A stretch of DNA of 64,000 nucleotides from Nitrosovibrio sp. Nv17 (GCF_900119085.1 NZ_FPIQ01000002.1:1-64000), one strand, 5' to 3'; counted from the stretch's first letter, positions 26,222 through 34,754 are shown. Program-made: numbers and translations. Notes: generated by a model not told the origin, from the letters alone.

Positions 26222-27124
26222 ATGGCGGCGCAGCATAGACGAGCATGGCGTCGCGATGACGTCCCGCCGGGGATATCCGGGCTGAAGGCGGTGGCGATCG
26301 ATGTCGACGGGACGCTGCTGAATCCTGCGCACTGCATTTCACCCGCCGTGGGGAAGGCGATCCGCCATGCCTGGCGGCACGGCATCCGCATCATCCTTGC
26401 ATCGGGTCGCCATCCTGGCTCTCTGTGCGGACTGCTGGCGCAACTCGGGATCGATGGTCATGTCGTGGCATTTTCCGGGGGTGTCGTGGCGCGTGCCGAA
26501 TCAGGTGGGCGGATCGAGATCCTGTTCCAGAAACAGCTCGACCTGGGCTATGCGGAATCACTGGCGCAGCAGGCGCTGGGCGACGGTCTGAGCGTCGCCT
26601 GGTCCACGCTCGATGGCTGGTACACGCCCGGCGCAGGTGAAATGTACCGTCAGGAGGCGGCGATCCTGCAGCAGAAGCCTGTGATCGTGCCCGGCCTGAA
26701 GGGGGTGGGCATCGCGCCGCACAAGCTGCAGATCATGAGCGGGAATGCTGCGGACATGCTACGCCTTCGTGCCCTGCGCGCCGAGATCCTGCCGATGTGT
26801 TCCGCCGTGTTCAGTCATGACTACATGCTCGAAGTGATGCCGCGGGGAACGGACAAGGCGGATGGTCTGGCGTGCATCGGACGCCTGCAGGATCTCGAGA
26901 TCGGGGAAATGATGGCCATCGGGGACGCGGAAAACGACATGGAGATGCTGCGGCGTGCGGGATGGGGTGTGGCGATGGGCCACGCTCCGGAGGCGATCAA
27001 GGCGGCGGCCGACTGGGTTACGCTGACCAACGGCGAAGACGGGGTTGCCTTCGCTCTCGAGCAAGGCTGGTTCAGGCGGTATTTTTCCGGCAAGCTGCCG
27101 CTGCACCGGGAAGATCATCCTTGA
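26222..27124 (+). CDS. Cof-type HAD-superfamily phosphatase
   Basis: A 300-residue cytoplasmic haloacid-dehalogenase hydrolase of the Cof/YkrA type (class IIB cap). Motif I is AIDVDGTLLN (two catalytic Asp), motif II is ILASGRHPG, motif III contains the Lys of GTDKADGLA, and motif IV is AIGDAENDMEML. Such enzymes hydrolyse sugar phosphates, phosphorylated coenzymes or FMN. The ATG at 26222 is used; a TTG lies two codons earlier. It is divergent from the copper operon and shares about 200 bases of upstream region with it. Confidence 0.88.
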   Translation: MAAQHRRAWRRDDVPPGISGLKAVAIDVDGTLLNPAHCISPAVGKAIRHAWRHGIRIILASGRHPGSLCGLLAQLGIDGHVVAFSGGVVARAESGGRIEILFQKQLDLGYAESLAQQALGDGLSVAWSTLDGWYTPGAGEMYRQEAAILQQKPVIVPGLKGVGIAPHKLQIMSGNAADMLRLRALRAEILPMCSAVFSHDYMLEVMPRGTDKADGLACIGRLQDLEIGEMMAIGDAENDMEMLRRAGWGVAMGHAPEAIKAAADWVTLTNGEDGVAFALEQGWFRRYFSGKLPLHREDHP

Positions 27125-27801
27125 AACACAAGGGGATATCCTTCGCCTGTCCTGGCGTTTTTACGATATCCGATCTGTTCGGGTATTCCCGCAATCGACC
27201 GTGGTCCAGCATTTTCTGCCGGAAGGCGGCCGATCTGCGATCCAGCGGGGCGAGTGTGGTGTGGGGGGTCGATTGATGCACGGAGGCCTTCATACCCCGG
27301 ATTCCTCTATCGACCTGCTCGGACGGCCGGGATGGAAATGGGTCCGAAAGGACGATTTCCCGAGATTCCCGGACGAATGATCATGGGCGGCATGCATGTC
27401 GGTACAGTAGATCCATATCATTGCAGGCAGATGAATCTGTCGCCGGATTTTCCTGTTTTTTCGGTGATATTGCGAGGCATCTTGTGATTAATGGCACATC
27501 GGGGTATTTTTTTGCGTCACACAGCAAACTTTTTGGCGTAGCATTCGATCATGGCGATCCACTCGGGTTGCATGATTGATTCTGTTGAGTTTTTCGAGCC
27601 AGTAGGATTGGAGGACAGTTCCATCGATGCCGGTCGTCCGCTCGGCAATCGAAAGCTCTGAGCCAGAGATGACAAATGCCTACAACTCGGGTATCAGGAG
27701 CAGGCCTTGATGGTTGAAGAAATGATCGGACATGCGACCCCTGGTTCTTTCCGCTTCCTGCCGCCGGTGGTGCCGGCCAGTCCGGACGGTTGGCGGAGTG
27801 G
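27125..27801. other. Long intergenic region
   Basis: About 680 bases with no gene that I can support. The part 27390-27600 is AT-rich and includes homopolymer runs, and probably carries the promoter of the Wzz-recombinase gene. A short plus-strand frame ending in the sequence VEEMIGHATPGS near 27709-27750 resembles the G-H motif of a tyrosine recombinase, but is too short to call. Confidence 0.4.
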
Positions 27802-29775
27802 ATGATGGAGCGCCGGGCTGCTCCGCGCATCCTTCCGGGGGAACATCGGTCTTCCGGCATGCCTGCGAGAGGAGAATCCGGATACTACACACGCCGGTTT
27901 CGCGTCTTCGGCACCCTGTTTCTGGTCAGTGCCGCCATCGGCCTGGCATACGACTACAGCCGCCCCGCAATCTACCGCAGCAGTGCGACGCTCCTGACGT
28001 CCGCGATGACCGCCATCGACCGGGAGAGCGGCGACGCGGACATCCAGCATGTCGCCATCCAACGGCAGGTGCTGCTGGGAAGCGACCTGATGGAGGCAAC
28101 GCTGTCCCGGCTGAAGGAGGCGGGCCGGCTTCCATCTCATTTCGCCGCGTCCGATCTGCAGGTGCAGCTGCATGCCGATCCCGTCCCCGAAACGAATATC
28201 GTGGAACTCCGCGCGGAAGGATCGGATCCGGCCTTCCTGCCGGTATTGGTCAATACGTGGATCGATGCGTATCTGGATACGCGTGAACGAGAAGTCCGGC
28301 AGGTAGCAGGCGATACGCGCCGCGTCCTCGAAGACGAACTGCAGGGGCTGGCTGAAAGGATCGATGCCGCGCGGAAGGAGCTGCAGTCCTTCAGGACGGC
28401 GCACGACATTTCTTCCACCGGGCGGGAGGAAAATGAGGCGCTGGCCCACTTCAAGGCGTTGACCGATGCGTTGAGCCGGGCAAATGAGGAGGAAATCAAG
28501 GCCCGGGCGAACGTCGAGGCGATCCAGTCGGCCATCCTGCGCGGCAAGCCGGTGGTGCCGAACGAGGAAAAGGGCAGCGTGCTCGAGCTCGAGGTACGCC
28601 TGCAGGGTTTGCGCCAGAAACTGATGGATCTGGAGGGGAAATACACGCGTGAATACATCGAACTGCATCCCGAGTACAAATTCATTCCCGAGCAGATCCG
28701 AAAGCTGGAGGAAGAGGTCACGGGCAGGCACAGGGAAGGCCGGGATGCTGCGCTGGAGGATGCGGAGGTCGCCTATTCCGCTGCACGGCAGACCACGCGG
28801 GAATTGCGCGCGCAGTTGGATGCCCATAAACACCGGACTGCCTCGTTCACGACGGAGTTTGCCCGCCACGACGCGCTGAGCGCCGACCTGGAGAGCCTGG
28901 AAAAGCTTCATCGCGAAACCCAGGAGCGGCTCACGCTGGTCAGGACGGGGCAGAAGGAAAAATATCCCCAGGTGGCGGTCATCAGCCGGGCGCATGAATC
29001 CACGGCTCCTGTCAGGCCGGACTACGGTGGCGACGCCTTGATCGTGCTGGCAGGATCCCTGCTGCTGGGATTGCTGGGTGTCTGGCTCCTCGAATATCTT
29101 TCCCGGAAAAATGAAGGGCGGTCACCGCTGATTCCGGTATTCGAAGTGCATCACGCCTTTGCAGGTGGAGACCTGCCCGATCGTTCGCGCATGCAACCCG
29201 CCCCGCTGGGCCATGGCGCGGTTCCCGCCCTGGCCGTTGCCGCGGAAGCCAGGGAGCTTTCCAGCCATCACCTGAAAACGCTGCTCAAGGCCGCCAACCC
29301 GAGGGCGAGGCAGATGATCGGCCTGCTGCTCAGCGGGCTGGACATGGACGAGATCGTCGCCCTGAAGCCGGAATGGATCGACCTGGAGACAGGAACCCTT
29401 TCCATCGCTGGACGCACGCCAAGAATCCTGCCGCTGAGCGGTGGGCTCAGATCACTGCTGGAACAGACGGAAGGCCGCGTCGCGTGGAATCCGGGCGATC
29501 CGGATCTGCGGATCGATCTTTCCGCTGCGTTGGTATGCGCTGCGGTGGATTCGGGTCTGCCGGATCCGGAATCCGTCACGGCCTGGACGATTCGCCACAG
29601 CTACATCGTCTATCTGGTGCGCCAGGGGATACGCCTGTCGGATCTCGAGCGCATCGTGGGTCACGTGGAACCCGCCGCCATGTCGAGTTACAGTCGTTAC
29701 TCGCCGCAACAGCCGGGACGCCTCCTCGAGGAAGTCGAGCTTTTCCATCCCGCCATGATCCTGGACATCCAGTAA
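27802..29775 (+). CDS. Wzz/GumC-type polysaccharide co-polymerase fused to a degenerate tyrosine-recombinase-like domain
   Basis: A 657-residue inner-membrane protein. TM1 is about residues 36-52. The periplasmic part (55-405) starts with a Wzz domain (YRSSATLLTS) and has long coiled coils (170-240, 260-380). A proline/glycine motif and TM2 follow (PVRPDYGGDALIVLAGSLLLGLLG, 403-432). This is the chain-length regulator layout of EPS systems. After TM2, where Wzc-type proteins carry a tyrosine kinase, there is instead a cytoplasmic domain (about 488-640) that reads as a phage-integrase fold: LLLSGLDMDEIVALKPEWIDLETGTLSIAG, WTIRHSYIVYLVRQGIRLSDLERIVGH and the Tyr nine residues after that His. 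R598, H621 and Y630 match catalytic positions, but the first Arg is D514 and the usual His is W595, so cleavage activity is doubtful. A start at TTG 27790 is possible. PEP-CTERM genes nearby suggest an exosortase-linked EPS context. Confidence 0.8.
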   Translation: MMERRAAPRILPGEHRSSGMPARGESGYYTRRFRVFGTLFLVSAAIGLAYDYSRPAIYRSSATLLTSAMTAIDRESGDADIQHVAIQRQVLLGSDLMEATLSRLKEAGRLPSHFAASDLQVQLHADPVPETNIVELRAEGSDPAFLPVLVNTWIDAYLDTREREVRQVAGDTRRVLEDELQGLAERIDAARKELQSFRTAHDISSTGREENEALAHFKALTDALSRANEEEIKARANVEAIQSAILRGKPVVPNEEKGSVLELEVRLQGLRQKLMDLEGKYTREYIELHPEYKFIPEQIRKLEEEVTGRHREGRDAALEDAEVAYSAARQTTRELRAQLDAHKHRTASFTTEFARHDALSADLESLEKLHRETQERLTLVRTGQKEKYPQVAVISRAHESTAPVRPDYGGDALIVLAGSLLLGLLGVWLLEYLSRKNEGRSPLIPVFEVHHAFAGGDLPDRSRMQPAPLGHGAVPALAVAAEARELSSHHLKTLLKAANPRARQMIGLLLSGLDMDEIVALKPEWIDLETGTLSIAGRTPRILPLSGGLRSLLEQTEGRVAWNPGDPDLRIDLSAALVCAAVDSGLPDPESVTAWTIRHSYIVYLVRQGIRLSDLERIVGHVEPAAMSSYSRYSPQQPGRLLEEVELFHPAMILDIQ

Positions 29776-29867
29776 CGACTGCTTTCCCGGTCTCGGGGCA
29801 ATTCCCTCAGCCCGCCTCTCGGCGTGGCAGCGATGCAGGAGGGATAAGGGCGCAGCGGCCCGGCGTG

Positions 29868-30137
29868 TTATGCAGGCTTGTCGATGGGGAATACGATAAA
29901 CACGTCCGCATCAGTCCAGACGACGATGAGCGTGTACACGGACAAAATTACATCAAGGATATCCACGGCTTCCGCAGTATTGCCCGCGCCAGGCCTGCCC
30001 AGTCCATGATGAAACGGCGAATCTCCGTATTGTACGGGGATGGGTTTGATAGGGGTGTGCGGGTCTTCGGAGTGAACGATGCGGATACCGAACCGGGCGG
30101 GATTCCGATCCGCCACGGTAAAGGTCCATGGATGCAT
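29868..30137 (-). CDS. Small hypothetical protein
   Basis: An 89-residue frame with an ATG preceded by a GGGGG ribosome-site-like stretch. The first half is polar (FTVADRNPARFGIRIVHSED) and the second half is hydrophobic (AVDILDVILSVYTLIVVW then DADVFIVFPIDKPA). No family recognised. It lies downstream of the PEP-CTERM gene on the same strand, after a 68-base gap. Random open frames are common in this GC-rich DNA, so this is tentative. Confidence 0.3.
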   Translation of the reverse strand: MHPWTFTVADRNPARFGIRIVHSEDPHTPIKPIPVQYGDSPFHHGLGRPGAGNTAEAVDILDVILSVYTLIVVWTDADVFIVFPIDKPA

Positions 30138-30205
30138 TTCCCCCGCTGGCGCCCCGGCAAGGCAGGGACGCCAGCGAGGAAGTGCGGGCACGGCGGCCCG
30201 CCATG

Positions 30206-31033
30206 CTATCGAGCTTGTCTGCGGCGAGCGAAGCCGAAGCCGAGCAGGCCCAGGCCCACCAGCGCGAGCACACCGGGCTCGGGCACCTGGCTGGGCTGGC
30301 ATCCGGGCGCGGTCGGATTGGCCGTGCAGAAGTCGATCGTCTCTTGCAGCTTGGCAGTGGCGAAGGCGGTGACGAAATTCTCAACCACGGTCTGGTTGGT
30401 GGTGTTCAGGCCCAGGAGATTGAATACCTGGCCATGATTTCCCTCTGCCAGCGCCTTGTAGGAATTGATCGTGCTGCTGCCGTCCAGCACGGCGTTGTAC
30501 AGCGCGTTGTTGTCCTTGAGCAGGTCGTCCAGAATGGACGCGGTGACGGCGCTGCCGCCGACCGCTCCTCGGCCGATGGTATCGCCGTTGCTGGGCTCGT
30601 CGGTGAAGATGATGATGTTGAGCACCGCGTCGGGACGGAAGGAGAACAGCGAGCTTTGCCCATCCAGCGCATTCAGCGCGAAGGCCGAGGCGGTGTAGCC
30701 CGGCTCCGCGCTGCCGCTGGAGACGAGCCCGGCTGCGGCGGCAGCGAACCCGGCCGGGTTGGTGAGGTCGGTCACCAACCGCGGTACCGCTGCGCCGTTG
30801 CCGTAGCCGACGAGGCCGTAACGGGCGTCGACGCCGCCGGCCGAAAGGATCGAGGCGAACAGACCGATATTGTTGCGCAGGTTGGCCTGGACGTTGCTCA
30901 TGGATCCCGATTCATCCACGATCATGATGATGTCGGTACGAATCTGGGCGGCCTGGGCGGTGACGCCGAGACCGAGCAGCGAACCCGTGAGCAGGGCTGC
31001 CTGACATAGTTGTTTGAATTGTCTGAATTTCAT
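30206..31033 (-). CDS. Secreted VWA-domain PEP-CTERM protein
   Basis: A 275-residue exported protein. The signal peptide is about 1-29 (LCQAALLTGSLLGLGVTAQA). A von Willebrand A domain begins with the MIDAS motif IIMIVDESGSMS near 37-48 and continues through IIIFTDEPSNGD near 160. The C-terminus is a PEP-CTERM sorting signal: VPEPG, a hydrophobic helix (VLALVGLGLLGFGF) and ARRRQAR. The ATG at 31033 has a good GGAG site at the right spacing; the reading frame upstream is not needed. The exosortase that should process it is not in the window. VWA PEP-CTERM proteins are thought to be surface or biofilm-matrix adhesins. Two Cys near the C-terminus (FCTANPTAPGC) may form a disulphide. Confidence 0.9.
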   Translation of the reverse strand: MKFRQFKQLCQAALLTGSLLGLGVTAQAAQIRTDIIMIVDESGSMSNVQANLRNNIGLFASILSAGGVDARYGLVGYGNGAAVPRLVTDLTNPAGFAAAAAGLVSSGSAEPGYTASAFALNALDGQSSLFSFRPDAVLNIIIFTDEPSNGDTIGRGAVGGSAVTASILDDLLKDNNALYNAVLDGSSTINSYKALAEGNHGQVFNLLGLNTTNQTVVENFVTAFATAKLQETIDFCTANPTAPGCQPSQVPEPGVLALVGLGLLGFGFARRRQAR

Positions 31034-31179
31034 GAACATCTCCAATTATTGTGGTTACAGGATGCATCCCTCTTGCGGCTGCGATGCGATGTGCAGCCAT
31101 GCATCATCAAGCAATATTCATGCCATGTATGGGTTCGTGGGATTACAACGGCTTGGAGGGGGAGACCCCTGGATGGATG

Positions 31180-31196
31180 GGCTTTACTGTAAAGCC
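31180..31196. repeat. Near-perfect 17-base palindrome
   Basis: GGCTTTAC, one base, GTAAAGCC. It is 147 bases upstream of the VWA PEP-CTERM start and immediately next to a second hairpin. There is no T-run on either side, so I favour an operator or structured leader over a terminator. Confidence 0.5.
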
Positions 31197-31201
31197 ATTC
31201 G

Positions 31202-31225
31202 ACGCGCCCGATGGCAGGGGCGCGT
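31202..31225. repeat. Inverted repeat, 8-base arms
   Basis: ACGCGCCC, eight bases, GGGCGCGT. It is very GC-rich and would form a stable hairpin in RNA from either strand. It lies six bases after the neighbouring palindrome, upstream of the VWA PEP-CTERM gene. Confidence 0.5.
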
Positions 31226-31524
31226 GCCGGGTGGCATGTTAGAGGAGAGCGCCCCACGGTTTTCGAAGACCGGGCCTTGCGGTCCTCGTGTTCGACCGGC
31301 CCTAAGTGATGTCGGGGTTGCGGTTCAGTGGGCAAGCCGGGACTTGCCCAGCCGGATTTTTCCCGATTGTCCCGGCAATCCAGAAACCTGCTGGAATCGG
31401 TGTCTTGGTCCTTGCGAGGGGTGCCGCTGCTAGGGAAATGGATTTAGGTCACCGGCCGCTACCGGTCTTCCGAGTGCCTCCACGACCGCCGTACGATGGC
31501 AGAAGGGGGTGCGATGCCACTATC

Positions 31525-32169
31525 CTACGCGGCGGGTTTCTTCGGGTTCCATTTGTGGATGGCGCCCCCGACGAGTCCCGCCAGGGCGACCACCATCACC
31601 AGGAAACCCCAGCCGGTGCCCTTGCCGCTATGCACGAAGTCGCCCGCCCGTCTGACCTCAAGCGGAATGGTCACCAGCGTCTCGGGGCGACCCGCCTCAT
31701 CGTCCCCAATGATCAGGAGGTTATACTTCGCCAGGGGCTCGAGGTCCACCGCGAGAGCGATGTTCCCGGAGCCGTACGCCTGCGCGGGAACCACCAACAC
31801 CTCGCGTTCGTCGCCGCCTTCCACTTTCATGAGCCGCACCGTGAGCGGGACTTCGCGTATTTCCGGAGCGAACAGGTCCATCACGATGTTGAGGGGGCCG
31901 GCCGGCACCGGGGAGCAGAACGGCGGATAGGAAGGATGGTCTCCGTCCGGCACCACATAGGCGTTGAATCCCACCGGAAAGGCGCCTGTTTCCACGACGC
32001 ATGCGCCGCTGGAGAAGGACTCCTTCTGCCGGGTACGGTTCTCCGGGCGAGGGGCGCGCAACGAACTGCTGAAATCCTCCGCCTCTTGCGCGCCGGACGC
32101 CGCAGGAAATGCCGCCAGGGCAGCGATTCCCAAGCAGAGCATTGCGACCAGCAGGGAACGAAATATCAT
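31525..32169 (-). CDS. Hypothetical exported protein with C-terminal TM anchor
   Basis: A 214-residue protein I do not recognise. It has a signal peptide (SLLVAMLCLGIAALAAFPAASGA, ending about residue 27), an extracytoplasmic beta-rich domain of about 150 residues and a C-terminal membrane segment (GWGFLVMVVALAGLVGGAI, about 186-204) with a short basic tail, so it is anchored and faces the periplasm. Two Cys (ACVVETG, FCSPVPAG) may pair. The central part (GPLNIVMDLFAPEIREVPLTVRLMKVE, LVVPAQAYGSGNIALAVDLEPLAKYNL) resembles an Ig-like fold. Its promoter would be in the AT-rich stretch upstream of 32170. Confidence 0.65.
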   Translation of the reverse strand: MIFRSLLVAMLCLGIAALAAFPAASGAQEAEDFSSSLRAPRPENRTRQKESFSSGACVVETGAFPVGFNAYVVPDGDHPSYPPFCSPVPAGPLNIVMDLFAPEIREVPLTVRLMKVEGGDEREVLVVPAQAYGSGNIALAVDLEPLAKYNLLIIGDDEAGRPETLVTIPLEVRRAGDFVHSGKGTGWGFLVMVVALAGLVGGAIHKWNPKKPAA

Positions 32170-32397
32170 TGTTATTCTCTCCTATGTGGTGTAACCCCAT
32201 AATTGCTCAAGGGATAATTTTTAAAATTTAATAAGAACAGCATGTTATATAATACCATATTAATAATATGGTTATTAAAACGATGGACCGGACGCTGGCC
32301 TAAGAAAAAAGCAGATCGCGAGCGTGTACGCGCTGCCCCTACTGATTCTTCGCCGGGACGATGCAGCGATCTGTCGGTTATAAATAAATCGGCGTTA

Positions 32398-32545
32398 TTC
32401 GCTGTTCCAGTGCGTGCTTTTTCTTAGATGGTTTCCTGAAAAATTCAAGAGTGGGATCATCCATGGCTTTTTAAAGGGAATAAAGCCCATTTTTGGATAA
32501 CATTGCTCCATAAATGGATCAATCGGCATGAGGTTTCCGAATGCC
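32398..32545. repeat. Decayed copy A of the LysR promoter/start region
   Basis: This stretch is an imperfect direct repeat of 33667-33816. Shared parts include TTCGCTGTTCCAG, GGATCATCC / GGAATCATCC, TTGGATAACATTG, a 22-base palindrome and an ATG start environment (TTTCCGAATG versus TTTCTGAATG). In copy B this leads into the LysR gene; here the coding part is lost after about 20 bases. It lies just beyond the stop codon of the SphA-like pseudogene. Confidence 0.6.
32502..32523. promoter_or_regulatory. LysR-type palindrome, copy A
   Basis: ATTGCTCCAT, AA, ATGGATCAAT. It is the same near-palindrome as at 33773-33794 but with the two arms exchanged. It is probably a relic operator left by duplication of the LysR promoter region. 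Confidence 0.5.
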
Positions 32546-32603
32546 CGAGTCCATGGGATCTCCAATAGCGATAATGGATTCCCCACCCATCGGGGCTCGA
32601 TCA

Positions 32604-33549
32604 TCAAAAGGGCGTGATCAGCCTCAACCAGGCCGCATGACCTTGAAAGCGATTCTTGGCGTACATTTCATGCTGCCACTGCGCAATGAATATCGTTCCG
32701 CTCGGGCTGCTGTAGATCGCACTGGGCCCGATCGCGAGTACCTCGCCTCTGCGTCCCGAAGACCACGGGCCGAGCGTCGGCGAGATTGTCTGCCCATCGA
32801 GTCTGTCGTCGGTCGTTTGCTTCAGGTAATAGCCCGAAAGTCCAGCGCCCCATAAGCCAAACCGCTTGCCGATGAGAAAGTCGATGTGGAACTCATCCCC
32901 GGACGCGTAATCCATTTTCGGCCCACCCGTGGCGCGACGAAACTCCTTATTCCTGCTCTTGATGTTATACATGAGCTTGCTTGAGATCTCCCATCCCTTT
33001 TCACTGAGCCAGTCACCGCGAAGACTGGTTCGATGCTCCAGTAGCGGGTGCCGATGCTCTTGTGCGGATTCCCGGGTTCATACGGGCCGGTAGGCATGCG
33101 GATATCCAGCGCCGCCACCCAGTGCCAATTTCCCAGATGCCAGGCCAGGCTGCCCGGGCTGACGGTTATATCTCCCAGACCGGTGATTGAGCCTGCGTCT
33201 GCGAGTCTCATCCTTTGATGCACGATCGGCACGACCATGTGTACCCCGTAGTTACCCCCCATTACGCGCATCTCGGAGATGTGAACAAGGCGAAATGCGT
33301 TGAACCAGGCACTGACCGATGCACCCGGCACCTTGTCGCCATTGCCGTCGTGCAGGGAGGCACTGTAGTGCCCGGAATAGCTGAGGAAATGGGTTCCCGG
33401 CGGTGGCGCCGCACCCGCAAGCCAGTTTTCCGCCCCGTTCGGATACTGATCGCCACCTTCCTTGGCAATCGCGTCTCCCATAAGCGGTTCCAGCAGGGCC
33501 AGCGCAAGACTGCACAACTTGAGGTTTATGCTTCTTTTCCTGCTGTCAT
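32604..33549 (-). pseudogene. SphA/MetA-like outer-membrane transporter, frameshifted
   Basis: A protein of the meta-pathway phenol degradation (MetA/SphA-like, COG4313-type) family, which form outer-membrane channels for hydrophobic compounds. The N-terminal two thirds is read in one frame: a signal-like NLKLCSLALALLEPLMGDAIA, then GAENWLAGAAPPPGTHFLSYSGHYSA, GLGDITVSPGSLAWHLGNWHW and IGTRYWSIEPVFAVT. The remainder is in the next frame: WLSEKGWEISSKLMYNIKSRN, then DEFHIDFLIGKRFGLWGAGLSGYYLKQTT and a final WQHEMYAKNRFQGHAAWLRLITPF. Joining at the GTGAC/TGG boundary (about 33012-33014) needs one extra base, so a one-base deletion broke it. No ATG sits before the signal sequence, so the start may also be damaged. 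It is divergent from the LysR gene. Confidence 0.75.
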
Positions 33550-33666
33550 TGACAGGATATTGAAATTTTCCTTCGTGGCCGGGTAAATGACGATGAATTG
33601 GATCGGCTAACCGTATCGTGGGACATGGCGTTCTGACTTCTGCCATCTTTATAGCGACAGCGACTG

Positions 33667-33816
33667 TTCGCTGTTCCAGCCCCTCTCTTTCTTCATGATG
33701 ATTTCCTTGCAATTTCCAGGGTGGAATCATCCACTGCTTTTTATATAGAATAAAGACTGTTTATTGGATAACATTGATCCATCAATGGAGCAATTGGTAT
33801 GGAATTTCTGAATGAC
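33667..33816. repeat. Copy B of the LysR promoter/start region
   Basis: The intact partner of the repeat at 32398-32545, offset by about 1.27 kb. It covers the region between the SphA-like pseudogene and the LysR gene and the first codons of LysR. Confidence 0.6.
33773..33794. promoter_or_regulatory. LysR-type operator candidate, copy B
   Basis: ATTGATCCAT, CA, ATGGAGCAAT: a near-perfect 22-base palindrome ending five bases before the LysR start codon. The location overlaps the LysR ribosome site, which suggests autoregulation. The same element is found at 32502. Confidence 0.6.
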
Positions 33817-34674
33817 ATGGCCCTGTTCGTGGAAGTCGTCAAGGCCAGGAGCTTTCGCGGCGCCGCCGACATCCTTGGAATGCCGAATTCGACCCTGTCG
33901 CGGCGGATCGGTCTGCTCGAAAAGATGATCGGGCTGCGTCTCCTGCATCGCACCACGCGCAAGATCGAGGTGACCGAGGCAGGCCAGATTTATTACGAGC
34001 GCTGCAAGCGCATCGTCGATGAAGCAAGGCTTGCACACGAGCAGCTCGGAGAAATGCTCGCACAGCCCAGCGGCGTGCTGCGAGCCTCGCTGCCTGTGGA
34101 TTTTGCGGTGACCTACATGGCGCCCCTGATCGCGGAATTTGCAAGTCTTTATCCTGGCATCACGTTCGATTTCGATCTGGCGTCACGGCGGGTCGATCTG
34201 GTGAGCGAGCCGTTCGATGTGGCGATCCGCATAGGGGAGCCGGAGAATTCACAATTGATCGCGCGCCCTCTGGCCGTGCTTCCCAGATATCTTTACGCTT
34301 CGCCGGGGTACCTCGCACGTGCGGGGGAGCCCATCGATCCTGCGGATCTCGAGCGCCATGAACGCCTGGGCATCGTGCAGGCCGGCACCTGGGTACTGCA
34401 CGACGGGACGCGCACCGCCAGGATTTCCATTGGCGACCGGTTCACGCTCAATAGTATCGGCATGGTTCGCCGCCTGGCGGTACTTGACATGGGGATCATC
34501 ATGCTGGCGGAAGGCATGGTTGCCGACGACCTCGCCGGCGGGCGGCTGTGTCGCATACTGCCCCGGTGGCGGGGAGATCCGATATCCGTTTACGCCGTCA
34601 CCGAGACCCGGTTGCTGCCTGCAAAGACACAGCGCTTCATTGAATTCCTGCAGGAGCGTCTGGGTCGCTCGTGA
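33799..34674 (+). CDS. LysR-family transcriptional regulator
   Basis: A 291-residue LysR regulator. The winged HTH spans residues about 3-62 (DMALFVEVVKARSFRGAADILGMPNSTLSRRIGLLEKMIGLRLLHRTTRKIEVTEAG is the region). The effector-binding domain begins near 88 with SGVLRASLPVDFAVTYMAPLIAEF. It belongs to the large group related to AaeR/DhmR-like regulators of aromatic or small organic compounds. The divergent neighbour is the broken SphA-like channel gene, the natural target, so this regulator may now lack its local target. The ATG at 33799 follows an operator-like palindrome. Confidence 0.9.
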   Translation: MEFLNDMALFVEVVKARSFRGAADILGMPNSTLSRRIGLLEKMIGLRLLHRTTRKIEVTEAGQIYYERCKRIVDEARLAHEQLGEMLAQPSGVLRASLPVDFAVTYMAPLIAEFASLYPGITFDFDLASRRVDLVSEPFDVAIRIGEPENSQLIARPLAVLPRYLYASPGYLARAGEPIDPADLERHERLGIVQAGTWVLHDGTRTARISIGDRFTLNSIGMVRRLAVLDMGIIMLAEGMVADDLAGGRLCRILPRWRGDPISVYAVTETRLLPAKTQRFIEFLQERLGRS

Positions 34675-34733
34675 CCGGAGCCGAAATTTGGCTGGAGGAC
34701 GTGCAGGCCTGGTGCCATCGCCACGCCGGAATG

Positions 34734-34754
34734 AAAAACCCCGCCGGAGCGGGG
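34734..34754 (-). terminator. Rho-independent terminator of hsp20
   Basis: On the minus strand the stem CCCCGC / GCGGGG with a 4-base loop is followed by TTTTT. It lies 32 bases beyond the Hsp20 stop codon. Confidence 0.75.

Larger units (their letters stand above)
31034..31524. other. Intergenic region with strong dyads
   Basis: About 490 bases upstream of the VWA PEP-CTERM gene and downstream of the next minus-strand gene. No protein gene is supported. Two good inverted repeats lie at 31180-31196 and 31202-31225, with further GC-rich complementary stretches up to about 31310. It could be an untranslated leader or operator region. Confidence 0.4.

Noticed and set aside
27649-27801. Short frame reading LGYQEQALMVEEMIGHATPGS, like a recombinase G-H motif
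   Set aside because: Too short, no upstream integrase sequence and no Tyr at the right distance; it may be chance, though it lies just before the Wzz-recombinase fusion.
31230-31310. Riboswitch-like GC-rich folds
   Set aside because: Some complementary stretches exist but they do not match the conserved cores of riboswitch classes I know.
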